Source: CAIVAT01 sp964525995
GTDB taxonomy: Bacteria > Bacteroidota > Bacteroidia > Bacteroidales > FEN-979
DNA length: 64,000 bases
Direction: 5' to 3'
Assembly: GCA_964525995.1 (NCBI GenBank)
Contig: CAZGIM010000020.1
Location: forward strand, 13,335 to 77,334
Shown in pieces: positions 37,185 to 46,081 of this stretch. The position numbers and the translations under genes were made by a program. How positions within the stretch are numbered: the first letter of the stretch is position 1; every line of letters starts with the position of its first letter. The notes under the pieces are model-generated. The model was not told the DNA's origin, ran no database searches, and saw nothing but the letters and a program-made list of their open reading frames with translations.

Positions 37185-39023
37185 ATGTGTGGAATTGTTG
37201 CCTATATCGGACCGAGGGAGGCCTATCCGATCCTGATGAAAGGGTTGCATCGGCTTGAGTACAGGGGATACGACAGCGCCGGCGTCTGTCTGATCAACGA
37301 CGATATCAGGATATATAAATGCAAGGGAAAAGTTTCCGATCTCGAAGACCATGTAAACGGCCGGGATATCTCCGGTACCATCGGAATGGCGCACACACGC
37401 TGGGCGACTCACGGTGAACCCAACACCATCAACGCCCACCCGCACATCTCCCAAAGCCGGACCCTGGCGTTGATCCACAACGGCATCATCGAAAATTATG
37501 CCTCCATCCGGAGCGAGTTGAAAAACCGGGGATATCATTTCACCAGCGATACCGATACGGAGGTACTGGTTCACCTGATCGAGGACATCATGATCCATGA
37601 AAAGGTAGTGGTGGAAGAGGCGGTCCGGATCGCCCTCAACCAGGTGATCGGCGCCTATGCCATCGTGATCCTTGCGAAGGAATTTCCCAACAAAATTATC
37701 GCAGCGCGAAAGGGAAGTCCCATGGTGATCGGTATCGGCGAAGGTGAATTTTTCATCGCTTCCGATGCCACCCCACTGATCGAATACACCGAAAACGTGG
37801 TCTATCTTAACGATGAAGAGATTGCCATCATCGAGCGTAATAAAAAGCTGAAGATCAAGACCATATTAAATAAAAAACATACTCCGTACGTTCAGAAACT
37901 GGAGATGAGCCTGGGTGAGATCGAAAAAGGGGGATTCGAGCATTTTATGTTGAAGGAGATCTATGAACAGCCCCGTTCCATTCAGGATTCAATGCGGGGA
38001 CGGTTGCACGTGGATCACGGGATCGTGACTCTGGGGGGTATCCGCGACTACGAGCAAAAGATCGTCAATGCGAGCAGGATCATCATCACGGCATGTGGTA
38101 CCTCCTGGCATGCCGGACTGGTGGGCGAGTACCTCATTGAGGATTTAGCACGGATCGCGGTAGAAGTGGAATATTCATCGGAATTCAGGTACCGAAACCC
38201 GGTATTGTCGGAGGATGACGTCGTGCTGGCCATTTCCCAGTCGGGCGAGACCGCCGATACGCTGGCTGCCATCGATCTGGCCAAATCGAAGGGCGCCACG
38301 GTATTGGGAATCTGTAATGTAGTGGGTTCATCGATTGCCCGGGCCACACACGCCGGGGTTTACACCCATGCCGGGCCGGAGATCGGAGTCGCTTCCACGA
38401 AGGCCTTCACGGCGCAGGTTGCCGTTTTGGCCATGTTGGGACTGCTGGTTGCCCAGAAAAAAGGGACCATTCCCAAGTCGAAATTCCAGCAACTGTTGAT
38501 AGAGCTTGACAACATACCCTCCAAGGTAGAGCGGATCCTGAAACAAAACGAAAAAATCCGCGATATTGCCACGATCTACAAAGATGTTAAAAACTCTTTA
38601 TACCTGGGACGCGGTTACAATTTTCCGGTCGCTCTCGAAGGCGCCCTTAAACTAAAGGAGATCTCGTATATTCATGCCGAAGGCTATCCTGCAGCAGAGA
38701 TGAAACACGGGCCCATCGCCCTGATCGACGAGTCGATGCCGGTGCTTTTCATTGCCACACGCCGGGGTATTTACGACAAGGTGATCAGCAACATCGAGGA
38801 GGTGAAAGCCCGCAAGGGCAGGATCATCGCCATCGTGACCGAAGGTGACGAGTCGGTAAAAGCCCTTGCCGATCACTGTATTGAAATCCCCGACACCGAG
38901 GAAATGTTTGTGCCGTTGCTGGCCACCATCCCGTTGCAGCTCCTCTCCTACCACATCGCGGTCATGCGCGGCTGCAATGTCGATCAACCCCGCAACCTTG
39001 CCAAGAGTGTGACCGTGGAGTAA
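37185..39023 (+). CDS. glmS: Glutamine-fructose-6-phosphate aminotransferase (isomerizing)
   Basis: A 612-residue cytoplasmic enzyme making glucosamine-6-phosphate, the entry to peptidoglycan and lipid A amino sugars. The N-terminal Cys2 (after Met removal) is the glutaminase nucleophile, in MCGIVAYIG. THTRWATHGEP-like AHTRWATHGEPN and HNGIIENY follow. Two SIS domains bind the sugar phosphate: ACGTSWHAG with ISQSGETADT and GVASTKAFTAQ, then GRGYNFPVALEGALKLKEIS. The C-terminus KSVTVE is the conserved closing loop. Length is standard and the gene is intact. No glmS ribozyme core was recognised in the leader. Confidence 0.97.
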   Translation: MCGIVAYIGPREAYPILMKGLHRLEYRGYDSAGVCLINDDIRIYKCKGKVSDLEDHVNGRDISGTIGMAHTRWATHGEPNTINAHPHISQSRTLALIHNGIIENYASIRSELKNRGYHFTSDTDTEVLVHLIEDIMIHEKVVVEEAVRIALNQVIGAYAIVILAKEFPNKIIAARKGSPMVIGIGEGEFFIASDATPLIEYTENVVYLNDEEIAIIERNKKLKIKTILNKKHTPYVQKLEMSLGEIEKGGFEHFMLKEIYEQPRSIQDSMRGRLHVDHGIVTLGGIRDYEQKIVNASRIIITACGTSWHAGLVGEYLIEDLARIAVEVEYSSEFRYRNPVLSEDDVVLAISQSGETADTLAAIDLAKSKGATVLGICNVVGSSIARATHAGVYTHAGPEIGVASTKAFTAQVAVLAMLGLLVAQKKGTIPKSKFQQLLIELDNIPSKVERILKQNEKIRDIATIYKDVKNSLYLGRGYNFPVALEGALKLKEISYIHAEGYPAAEMKHGPIALIDESMPVLFIATRRGIYDKVISNIEEVKARKGRIIAIVTEGDESVKALADHCIEIPDTEEMFVPLLATIPLQLLSYHIAVMRGCNVDQPRNLAKSVTVE

Positions 39024-39040
39024 AAAATGTGCTATATTTG

Positions 39041-39275
39041 CAGTTAACTCCGAATTAGTAATACCAAATCGGAATAATAAGCCAATAATAGACAGAATCC
39101 TGCCATACAGGCACTTCCCGGAAGAGCTCTGGAGCGGGAAAATAATCAGCTAACGGCCGAAACTATATGCAGTTGGGGATCGAGGGGTACTTTCCTGACG
39201 AACTCCGATATTGCTATTGCGGGCTACACTGTTGGTTGTCCGCACAGAAACCCCATTGATATATAGTTTTTATTA
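39041..39275 (+). ncRNA. Candidate structured RNA downstream of glmS
   Basis: A TATATTTG box (39033-39040) stands 9 bp after the glmS stop and is followed by about 235 bp without a plausible ORF but with several stems. TCCGA/TCGGA closes 39049-39073, CCTG/CAGG 39099-39111, TTCCCG/CGGGAA 39115-39140, and TGCGGGC/GTCCGCA 39218-39244 (one G-U pair). Base composition is more G+C-rich than other intergenic DNA here. It could be an independent small RNA (for example a 6S-like or Bacteroidales-1-like RNA) or a structured glmS 3' UTR. I cannot match it to a family. There is no TTG at -33. Confidence 0.35.
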
Positions 39276-39282
39276 GCAACTG

Positions 39283-39786
39283 TTATTTTATAATTTTAGG
39301 ATCAGCTCCAATTTTACCTACAAAAGCGTTTTTTCGATCTTTGTCAAAATCAGAATTACCAAATCCCAGCTCTCTTCTAACTGAATTTCGTAGATCTACA
39401 ATAATATCCGGTCTAATTTTGTCATAGAGAATTTTTTTTAATATTTCAATTACTTCTGTGTTGTCGCAAGTACAAGCCAATTCATTAAAACATTTTCGAA
39501 CCTCCTCAGTTGTAACGGGAATTGGGATTATATCTTCACTTTTTGCATTCTCATATTTATAGTTGCTTAAAATACAGTCTGCAATATTTAATGCGTTTAA
39601 ACAAGCAGTCCTTTTTAGCTGCCATCTTTCTTGGTCAATTAACTCTTTATATTTAATTGATGATTCAAAGTCTCTAAAGCTCTTGTTAAATTTTGGCAAA
39701 AACCAAAATTGATATAAAGCTGCATTAATCAATCCTGCAAATGTGATTGTCAATCCAATAATTGTCAAAAATTCTTTAGCTTTCAT
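39283..39786 (-). CDS. Membrane-anchored protein of unknown function downstream of hsdS
   Basis: A 167-residue protein with one N-terminal transmembrane helix (about 6-28, FLTIIGLTITFAGLINAALY) and a soluble, charged, mostly helical remainder (DFESSIKYKELIDQERWQ, EVRKCFNEL, two nearby Cys in ACTC). No known domain was recognised. It lies 73 bp after hsdS on the same strand, at the end of the restriction-modification operon. It may be an accessory defence gene or an unrelated passenger. Confidence 0.55.
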   Translation of the reverse strand: MKAKEFLTIIGLTITFAGLINAALYQFWFLPKFNKSFRDFESSIKYKELIDQERWQLKRTACLNALNIADCILSNYKYENAKSEDIIPIPVTTEEVRKCFNELACTCDNTEVIEILKKILYDKIRPDIIVDLRNSVRRELGFGNSDFDKDRKNAFVGKIGADPKIIK

Positions 39787-39829
39787 TGTTGTTCAGTTTT
39801 TTATAATAGTTGCTTACTTCCGGATACAG

Positions 39830-39859
39830 ATTTCTCTTTCACTTTTCACCTTTCGCTTT
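39830..39859. repeat. Word-like repeat directly 3' of hsdS
   Basis: Sense to hsdS, the TAA stop runs straight into AAAGCGAAAGGTGAAAAGTG then AAAGAG, a 7-8 bp word family of the same style as at other gene ends. Confidence 0.45.
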
Positions 39860-41359
39860 TTACCTTTCTGAAAAGGCCGGGTTCAACGCCTCCTTCAATG
39901 CCACCTGCAACAATTCCTTTGTATAGTTCTGGTTCTGCTGGATGGTGGCTGCAAGTTCATCACAGTATTTCATAAGTTGGTCGATTTTCTGGACGATGCG
40001 GTGTTGTTCGGAGAGCGGAGGGAGAGGACAAATAATATTTTTCAACTTTGTTCCATTGAAATTCGCCTGTCCATTCTGTTGAATTATTTCAGGTTCAACC
40101 TGTGTTATTCTGCATTGTAAGGAATTTATATAATAATTAATAAAATCAACAGCAATAGTTTCATTAAACTGAACACGAATTAAATAAGAAGCAAAAGTCA
40201 TCAAATCGTCTTTACCATGAAAAACAGCGGATTTTCCAACGAGTTCCCAACTATTTGTTCTATTAAATAACAAGTCGCCATTTCTGAGAAAAAGTTTTGG
40301 TAAATCTGTTATTGAAGCACTAACATATTTCAACATTGTAAAATCCAATTTTCCATTAAGGATGTTGTTCATTCGTAAAATTGGAACGTCTCCGAGATTC
40401 AAATCCGCTTTTTCGGAAGTACCATATTCGATATTACAAGCCATGTCCCCCAACTTACACCACACCCAGTTTTTAGGTATCTCAAATGGTATTTCTTCAG
40501 GCTTTATCGGTGGTAATGGTTTTTCTTTCTTGATTTTCTTTTGTTTGACCAGCAGTTCCTTTTCGGCTTTGATGCGTTCCAGCAATTTACCGGCTGGTTC
40601 ATCATCGGGGTTTTGGGGTACTAATTTTCCTTGTATTGCATCTTGCTGGATTTGCTGACGGAGTCTTTTTAGTTTTTTAATTTGAAGCAGAATTTCATCT
40701 TCAATAGAAGAAACAATGGATTTGCAATGGAATGCGATTTTTACTTTTTCTTTAAATTCATCTGGAATTAAGGTCAAATCAAGAACTTTCTTTGCCTGAA
40801 TCTGGTCTAAAATAGATACTAATTTATCTTGCAGTTCCAGTTCAGGAAGTGGAACTTTTGTTTGATTGATGACAGTTTGACTGATATTCGGTTGAGCGCC
40901 ACCTTTGCTCTGCTGTATAAAAGTATATCTATGTTGCCTAAAGAACCAATAAAGAAAGTCACGCCTAATAATTTCTTTTGGAAATATTGCACATATTGCC
41001 TGATTGGTTGCTGCTTCGATTTTCGTAATACCTGTTCTTCCTACAGTTGCACCGTACATAGCAAGAAGCAACGTGTCTGAGGGAAAAATTTTTGCTGAAG
41101 AATTTTTTACTCCTGCATCAGTAATCGTTTCCTCAGCCGTATATATGTACCCATCGTTTAATTCTCCGGATTTTAGCCAAGGAATTGTACCATTAAAATA
41201 ATCTTGATTTGTGCGCAATGGCGTTCCACCGCTTGTTGTTTCAGCAAGATTGTAAATTGTTTTCAATGGATACTTTGACCCTAAAACACAGAAAATAGCT
41301 TCAGCGACTAAAACAGAAGCATCAACACTTTTTATATAATCCCCAAAACTTATCTTCAT
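39860..41359 (-). CDS. hsdS: Type I restriction-modification specificity subunit
   Basis: A 499-residue specificity subunit with two target-recognition domains. The first covers about 25-190 (TTSGGTPLRTNQDYFNGTIPW to QTKVPLPELELQDKLVSIL). The second covers about 290-460 (PKNWVWCKLGDMACNIEYGT to LPPLSEQHRIVQKID). Conserved coiled-coil spacers follow each TRD (LKRLRQQIQQDAIQGKL and YCDELAATIQQNQNY). TRD1 would read one half of a bipartite site and TRD2 the other. The start overlaps the hsdM stop by 4 bp (ATGA). No inverted copies of TRDs were seen nearby, so there is no sign of shuffling. Confidence 0.93.
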   Translation of the reverse strand: MKISFGDYIKSVDASVLVAEAIFCVLGSKYPLKTIYNLAETTSGGTPLRTNQDYFNGTIPWLKSGELNDGYIYTAEETITDAGVKNSSAKIFPSDTLLLAMYGATVGRTGITKIEAATNQAICAIFPKEIIRRDFLYWFFRQHRYTFIQQSKGGAQPNISQTVINQTKVPLPELELQDKLVSILDQIQAKKVLDLTLIPDEFKEKVKIAFHCKSIVSSIEDEILLQIKKLKRLRQQIQQDAIQGKLVPQNPDDEPAGKLLERIKAEKELLVKQKKIKKEKPLPPIKPEEIPFEIPKNWVWCKLGDMACNIEYGTSEKADLNLGDVPILRMNNILNGKLDFTMLKYVSASITDLPKLFLRNGDLLFNRTNSWELVGKSAVFHGKDDLMTFASYLIRVQFNETIAVDFINYYINSLQCRITQVEPEIIQQNGQANFNGTKLKNIICPLPPLSEQHRIVQKIDQLMKYCDELAATIQQNQNYTKELLQVALKEALNPAFSER

Positions 41360-42791
41360 TGCAAGGATTCTCTGAGTGTTTGCAATAAATTCATGGATTT
41401 CCGCAATGATTCGGAAAGGCTCTGTATTAGTTCAGCACTGGTGTACTCGTGTGTTTCTTCCTGCTTGTTTGGGTTTTTGATATCCAGATCATATCCGCGT
41501 TCGATGATGGTCTTTATATCGACCTTCCATGCCTGCTCATGTTCCTGCCGGTTATTCCACCATTGCTTTATCGGGTCGAGTTCTTCAAGCCGTATCGGTT
41601 TGGTTTTGCTGTATGCTTTCTGTCCTTCCGGCAACCGGTGTTCGTAATACCAGACTTCTTTGGTTGGTGCGCCTTTAACGAAAAACAGTAGGTTGGTTGC
41701 AACCGTAGCATAGGGTTGAAACACCGAATTCGGCAGTCGTACGATGGTGTGGAGGTTGCATTCGGTCAATAACTTCTCCCGGATTCTTTGTTTTACTCCT
41801 TCGCCCGTCAGCGAACCATCGGGCAACACAATACCTGCCCGGCCTCCGTTTTTCAACAAATGAATCATCAGTACCAGAAACAGGTCGGCCGATTCTTTGG
41901 TACGGTAATTTGCCGGGAAGTTGGTTCGTTACCATCGCCCACAATACCGCCAAACGGTGGATTCGCAAGTATAATATCCACACGGTCACGCTCACGGTAA
42001 TTGCTTAACGGTTGGTCGAGAGAGTCCCTGAATACGATGTTGGGCAGTTCAATGTCGTGAAGAATCAAATTGGTGGTTGCAAGCAGATAAGGTAATGGTT
42101 TGAACTCCCAGCCGTGTATGTTTTCCTGAATGCTGTGCCGTTCCTCAACACTGTTTGCCTGCTGTTTCAGATGTTCGATTGCGGAAGTCAGATAGCCGCC
42201 CGTACCGCATGCAGGGTCAAGAATCTTTTCACCAAGTTTGGGGTTGATGATACCGGTAATGAAATTTGTAATTGCACGGGGCGTATAAAACTCACCCGAT
42301 TTTCCTGCGTTTTGCAGGTCCTTCAGAATAGATTCGTACATTTCACCAAACGCATGGCGTTCTTTTGCAGCATTGAAATCCAGTTCATTGAGTTTGTTCA
42401 GTACTTTGCGGAGGTTAATGCCCGACTTCATGTAATTATGGTTGCCTTCAAATACCTCACGTACAATCAATGCCCTGCCATTGCCGATGCTGATATCGAT
42501 GTTTCTGAGCGCAGAAAACAGCTTTTGGTCAACAAAAGTCAGAAGTTCATCCCCGGTTATGCCCTCATCGTCACCTGCCCAATTGCCTTTTTCTTTTATC
42601 CAATGAAATTCGGGTGGTATCGGTGATTTATAGTTATCATTGAGAACTTCAAGTTCCCGGTCTTTATCTGAAAATATTTTTAAAAACAGCATCCAGCCAA
42701 GCTGTTCAATGCGTTGCGCATCACCGTTCAATCCTGTATCCATCCGCATGATGTCGCGGATGGATTTTAATATTCCTGAAATATTGGTCAT
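41356..42791 (-). pseudogene. hsdM: Type I modification methylase hsdM, split by a one-base frameshift
   Basis: The N-terminal part (42791-41868) has the HsdM helical domain, SAM motif I DPACGTGGYL and catalytic motif IV ANPPFGG. It then loses frame after EPTSRQ. The C-terminal part (from 41868) resumes with MIHLLKNGGRAGIVLPDG. Restoring one A in the run at 41909-41911 (CAAAT for an expected CAAAAT on the coding strand) would rejoin the frames as RQNYRTKESADLFLVLMIHLL. Unless this is a sequencing error or is bypassed, no full-length methylase is made and the system would be unable to modify, and probably to restrict. Both junctions with neighbours are ATGA overlaps. Confidence 0.85.
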
Positions 42792-43360
42792 AAATGAATG
42801 TCATCAAATCGTATCATATTGTACTCGTATTTTTCGCCATTAAAATGAAAATTAAATAAATATAGCCGATTAGATATCATTTCAGGGATTTCATTTTTTA
42901 CGATAAAATCATGGATTCTCTTTTGTGCATTTTGAAACGATTGTTTACCCATAATCATCACACCATTTTCAAAACCCAGTCTCTCAGCTTCATTGTTTGG
43001 TGAAGTAGCCTGAATAAGTTTCACTAAGTCATCTTCAATTTCTTCTTTGTTATCAACAGTTTTAATTTCAACATACATTCTTTGGTCCAATCGATTCATT
43101 GGAGATCGGTGTAAAACTAAATCAGGTCTACGGTCAAGAAATCTTCTTTTAGTCAAATCAAAATGGAGTATCAAACCCATATAATACCCTGAGGAATCGT
43201 TTTCTATAATAAGTTTAAATTGGTGATAAATTTCAGCGGCAAATGCATGTTCAGCTGCTTGTGGGTAAAATTGGTATTCATTGTTCATCCCAAGAACTGT
43301 CAAATAATTATTGCTGACCTTATATAAGGCAGCAAACAAATCATTAATACAAGGTGGCAT
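42788..43360 (-). CDS. PD-(D/E)XK nuclease-like protein inside the type I RM operon
   Basis: A 190-residue protein starting at ATG 43360, one base after the hsdR stop and overlapping the hsdM start by 4 bp (ATGA), so fully embedded in the operon. No named family was recognised. A restriction-endonuclease-like pattern is visible: Glu43 in AFAAEIYHQF, Asp80 in RRPDLVLH, Glu98-x-Lys100 in MYVEIKT, with beta strands around them, then a helical part ending in YNMIRFDDIHL. It could be an accessory nuclease or a helper of the RM complex. An earlier ATG at 43396 would overlap hsdR by 35 bp and is less likely. Confidence 0.7.
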   Translation of the reverse strand: MPPCINDLFAALYKVSNNYLTVLGMNNEYQFYPQAAEHAFAAEIYHQFKLIIENDSSGYYMGLILHFDLTKRRFLDRRPDLVLHRSPMNRLDQRMYVEIKTVDNKEEIEDDLVKLIQATSPNNEAERLGFENGVMIMGKQSFQNAQKRIHDFIVKNEIPEMISNRLYLFNFHFNGEKYEYNMIRFDDIHL

Positions 43361-43361
43361 A

Positions 43362-45725
43362 TCATCCTGTTTTGTAGAGTTCATACTCCAGTTCATGAAC
43401 CGCTTTCACATATTCGTTCTTATTCCCAAACGAATTGATAATTTCAATTGGCGACCCCAATTCTGTAAACGGCTTCACCTTCAGTACATCCATTGATTCG
43501 ATATCGGTGACCCCTTCATCTGCATATTTATCCAATAGGTTTTCAAGAACCTGTCGGGCCTGTTCGCCGTATTTGGTGAAGTAATTGCGTTTCTTCACGT
43601 TTTCGGCACGTTCTTTCCGTGTTAAGGGTGGCTGGTCGTATGCAACGTGACATATCAGGTCAAACAAGTCCACTTCCTTGTTAACAGCATCAAAAAGCGC
43701 TTCAACCAGGACCCCCTGCTGTTGCAGTTCTTCGATGATAGCGGTTTTACGGTCGGTGCTGTTCCACATGTTCAGGAAATCATCCAATGATGCATACCTG
43801 CCTTTGATTATCTCACGGGTATGGTCTTTCAAGCTTTTGGTTATGGGTTTGCCGCTAATATCAAAGTACAATTCCCTGCTGATAAGCACGGTAACGTCAA
43901 CACCATTCACATATACTTTCGGTCTTGTGTGAGGTGGTACTGGTGGTTCAAGTGGTTCAGGTGCAAAAGTCGGGTCGTTTATCACTTCCTCCTCATCAGG
44001 GCCTTCCGGCATTTCTTCATCATCATCGGTGATGTTATCATCTTCATTGATTTCTTTGATTCTAATAGGTTCGCCATCGAACTCAGGGTCGGCGAACAAA
44101 TCTGTTGTATTACGAAAATCAATGATGGTGAAGTACATCTTGCCGAATTCCTCATCAATTCGGGTTCCCCGGCCAATAATCTGTTTGAATTTGGTCATGG
44201 AGGCAATATTCGCATCCAGCGCGATGACTTTGCAGGTCTTTGCATCGATACCGGTTGTCATCAGTTCTGATGTGGTGGCGATAACCGGGTAACGCTGTTC
44301 GGGGTCGGTGAAGTTGTCGAGTTCACGTTTACCTTCATCATTATCACCGGTGATCTGCATGATATACTTGTAGTTCTCGGCAACCAGGTCACTGTTTTCC
44401 TTTGCCAGGAGCGACCTCATGCGTTCCGCGTGGTCTATATCAACGCAGAACACGATGGTTTTGGCAAACCGGTCGAATCCTTTCAGGTATTCGGTGATTT
44501 TCTTTGCTACAGTCGCAGTGCGCTCATCAATTACCAGATTTCTGTCATAATCAGTTTTGTTGTAAATCCTGTCTTCAACGGGATTGCCATCTTTATCAGT
44601 TTTCCCTGCATCGGGTCTCCACCCTTCGAGGTCAACGTTGATACCCACCCGGAGCACTTTATACGGTGCAAGAAATCCATCCTCGATACCCTGCTTCAGT
44701 GAATAGGTATAGATGGGGTCACCGAAGTACTCAATATTGCTGATTTCAGATGTTTCTCTTGGTGTTGCCGTCAAGCCGATGTGGGTGGCTTTTTTGAAAT
44801 AGTTCAGGATTTCACGCCAAGCCGAATCTTCACGAGCTGAACCCCTGTGACATTCATCGATGATAATCAGATCGAAAAAGTCGGAACTGAACTGCCTGTA
44901 AATATTCTTCTCTTCTTCGTTTCCTGAAATTCCCTGATATAGTGAAAGGTAGATTTCATAGGATTTATCAACGGTGCGGTTCTTAACCACCGTCATCTTA
45001 TCACGGAAATGCTTGAAATCACCCCGTTTGGTCTGGTCGATCAGCGCATTGCGGTCGGCAAGGAATAAGATGCGTTTCTTTACACCGGCTTTCCACAATC
45101 TGTATGCAATTTGAAAGGCTGCATAGGTCTTGCCTGTGCCCGTTGCCATGACCAACAGGATCCGGTTCTGACCCTTCGCAATGGCTTCAATGGTTCGGTT
45201 TATGGCAATTTGCTGGTAGTAGCGGGGTCTGCGCCCGCTTCCATCGAAATAGTAGTCCTGCGAAGCTATATGTTCTGTTTCAGGGGTGCTAATCCCTTTG
45301 TACCGCTTATATTTTTGCCAAAGTTCGTCAGGAGATGGGAAGCCATTCAAATCCAGTTCAGTTTCAATATTGCCATCAATAGCAGTACGGTCATGGAACA
45401 AAAACCCGTCGCCGTTGCTGCTGAAAACACATGGGATATCAAGGATTCTTGCATATTCAAGCGCCTGCTGTATTCCTGCCCGGATACTATGATTGTTATC
45501 CTTTGCTTCGATAATAGCAATGGGAATGTTTGGTTTGTAGTACAGGATGTAATCAGCCCGTTTACGTACTCCACGTGAGGTTAACTTTCCACGAACAATG
45601 ATTTTCCCATCCGTAAACGAAACCTCTTCCAGAACCTGTCTGTGCACATCCCACCCGGCACTTGCGATGGCAGGTGTGATGTATTTGGTGCAAATGTCGC
45701 GCTCGGTCAAAGTTTTCTTGTCCAT
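43362..45725 (-). CDS. hsdR: Type I restriction enzyme subunit R (nuclease-translocase)
   Basis: A 787-residue motor and nuclease. The N-terminal nuclease site is Asp58 (RADYILYY) and Glu73-x-Lys75 (IIEAKD). The SF2 motor follows: Walker A LVMATGTGKT (191-200), FLADRNALIDQ, DECH box (290-293), GLTATP, then the second RecA domain with TIVFCVDIDHAERM, TTGIDAKTCKVIALD and QIIGRGTRID. ATG 45725 was chosen over an upstream TTG at 45731. It is the first gene of the operon hsdR-nuclease-like-hsdM-hsdS. It appears intact, so it could be harmful if methylation by the frameshifted hsdM is really lost. Confidence 0.94.
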   Translation of the reverse strand: MDKKTLTERDICTKYITPAIASAGWDVHRQVLEEVSFTDGKIIVRGKLTSRGVRKRADYILYYKPNIPIAIIEAKDNNHSIRAGIQQALEYARILDIPCVFSSNGDGFLFHDRTAIDGNIETELDLNGFPSPDELWQKYKRYKGISTPETEHIASQDYYFDGSGRRPRYYQQIAINRTIEAIAKGQNRILLVMATGTGKTYAAFQIAYRLWKAGVKKRILFLADRNALIDQTKRGDFKHFRDKMTVVKNRTVDKSYEIYLSLYQGISGNEEEKNIYRQFSSDFFDLIIIDECHRGSAREDSAWREILNYFKKATHIGLTATPRETSEISNIEYFGDPIYTYSLKQGIEDGFLAPYKVLRVGINVDLEGWRPDAGKTDKDGNPVEDRIYNKTDYDRNLVIDERTATVAKKITEYLKGFDRFAKTIVFCVDIDHAERMRSLLAKENSDLVAENYKYIMQITGDNDEGKRELDNFTDPEQRYPVIATTSELMTTGIDAKTCKVIALDANIASMTKFKQIIGRGTRIDEEFGKMYFTIIDFRNTTDLFADPEFDGEPIRIKEINEDDNITDDDEEMPEGPDEEEVINDPTFAPEPLEPPVPPHTRPKVYVNGVDVTVLISRELYFDISGKPITKSLKDHTREIIKGRYASLDDFLNMWNSTDRKTAIIEELQQQGVLVEALFDAVNKEVDLFDLICHVAYDQPPLTRKERAENVKKRNYFTKYGEQARQVLENLLDKYADEGVTDIESMDVLKVKPFTELGSPIEIINSFGNKNEYVKAVHELEYELYKTG

Positions 45726-46081
45726 TGCCAAATGGTAATTAAAGCACGAAATTAATCAAATATTGGAATTATGGATATTTCAGGTTACCAACAAGAGTTC
45801 CTTGTTCCGGACCGGATGGATTTCTTTTTGTAGCGTTATTGTAGTAACTTTAATTATTTGGTGTAGCGTTATTCCGGTTAACCATGGTTACCTGTATAGT
45901 TTTCTCAGGACGGATCATCCCTCTTTTGCGTCATGCTGTATAAATTGAAAATATTCCATTTTTCAGGAATATGTATTGATTTATTTTTCCTAATTTTAAT
46001 CCTGATTATGAATAAATTGTGAAAAATTAATATAACAATTTTATTTTCAGTTTATTACAAATCAATTCAAAACCAAAACTC
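45726..46081. other. Divergent intergenic region with a short direct repeat
   Basis: The 356 bp between hsdR (minus) and the giant adhesin (plus) contain TGTAGCGTTATT twice, at 45829-45840 and 45862-45873 (33 bp apart, about three helical turns). No full-consensus promoter was identified for either gene. Confidence 0.45.

Noticed and set aside
39860..41359. Phase-variable hsdS by inversion
   Set aside because: No second hsdS, partial TRD copy, inverted repeats or recombinase gene was found next to the operon.
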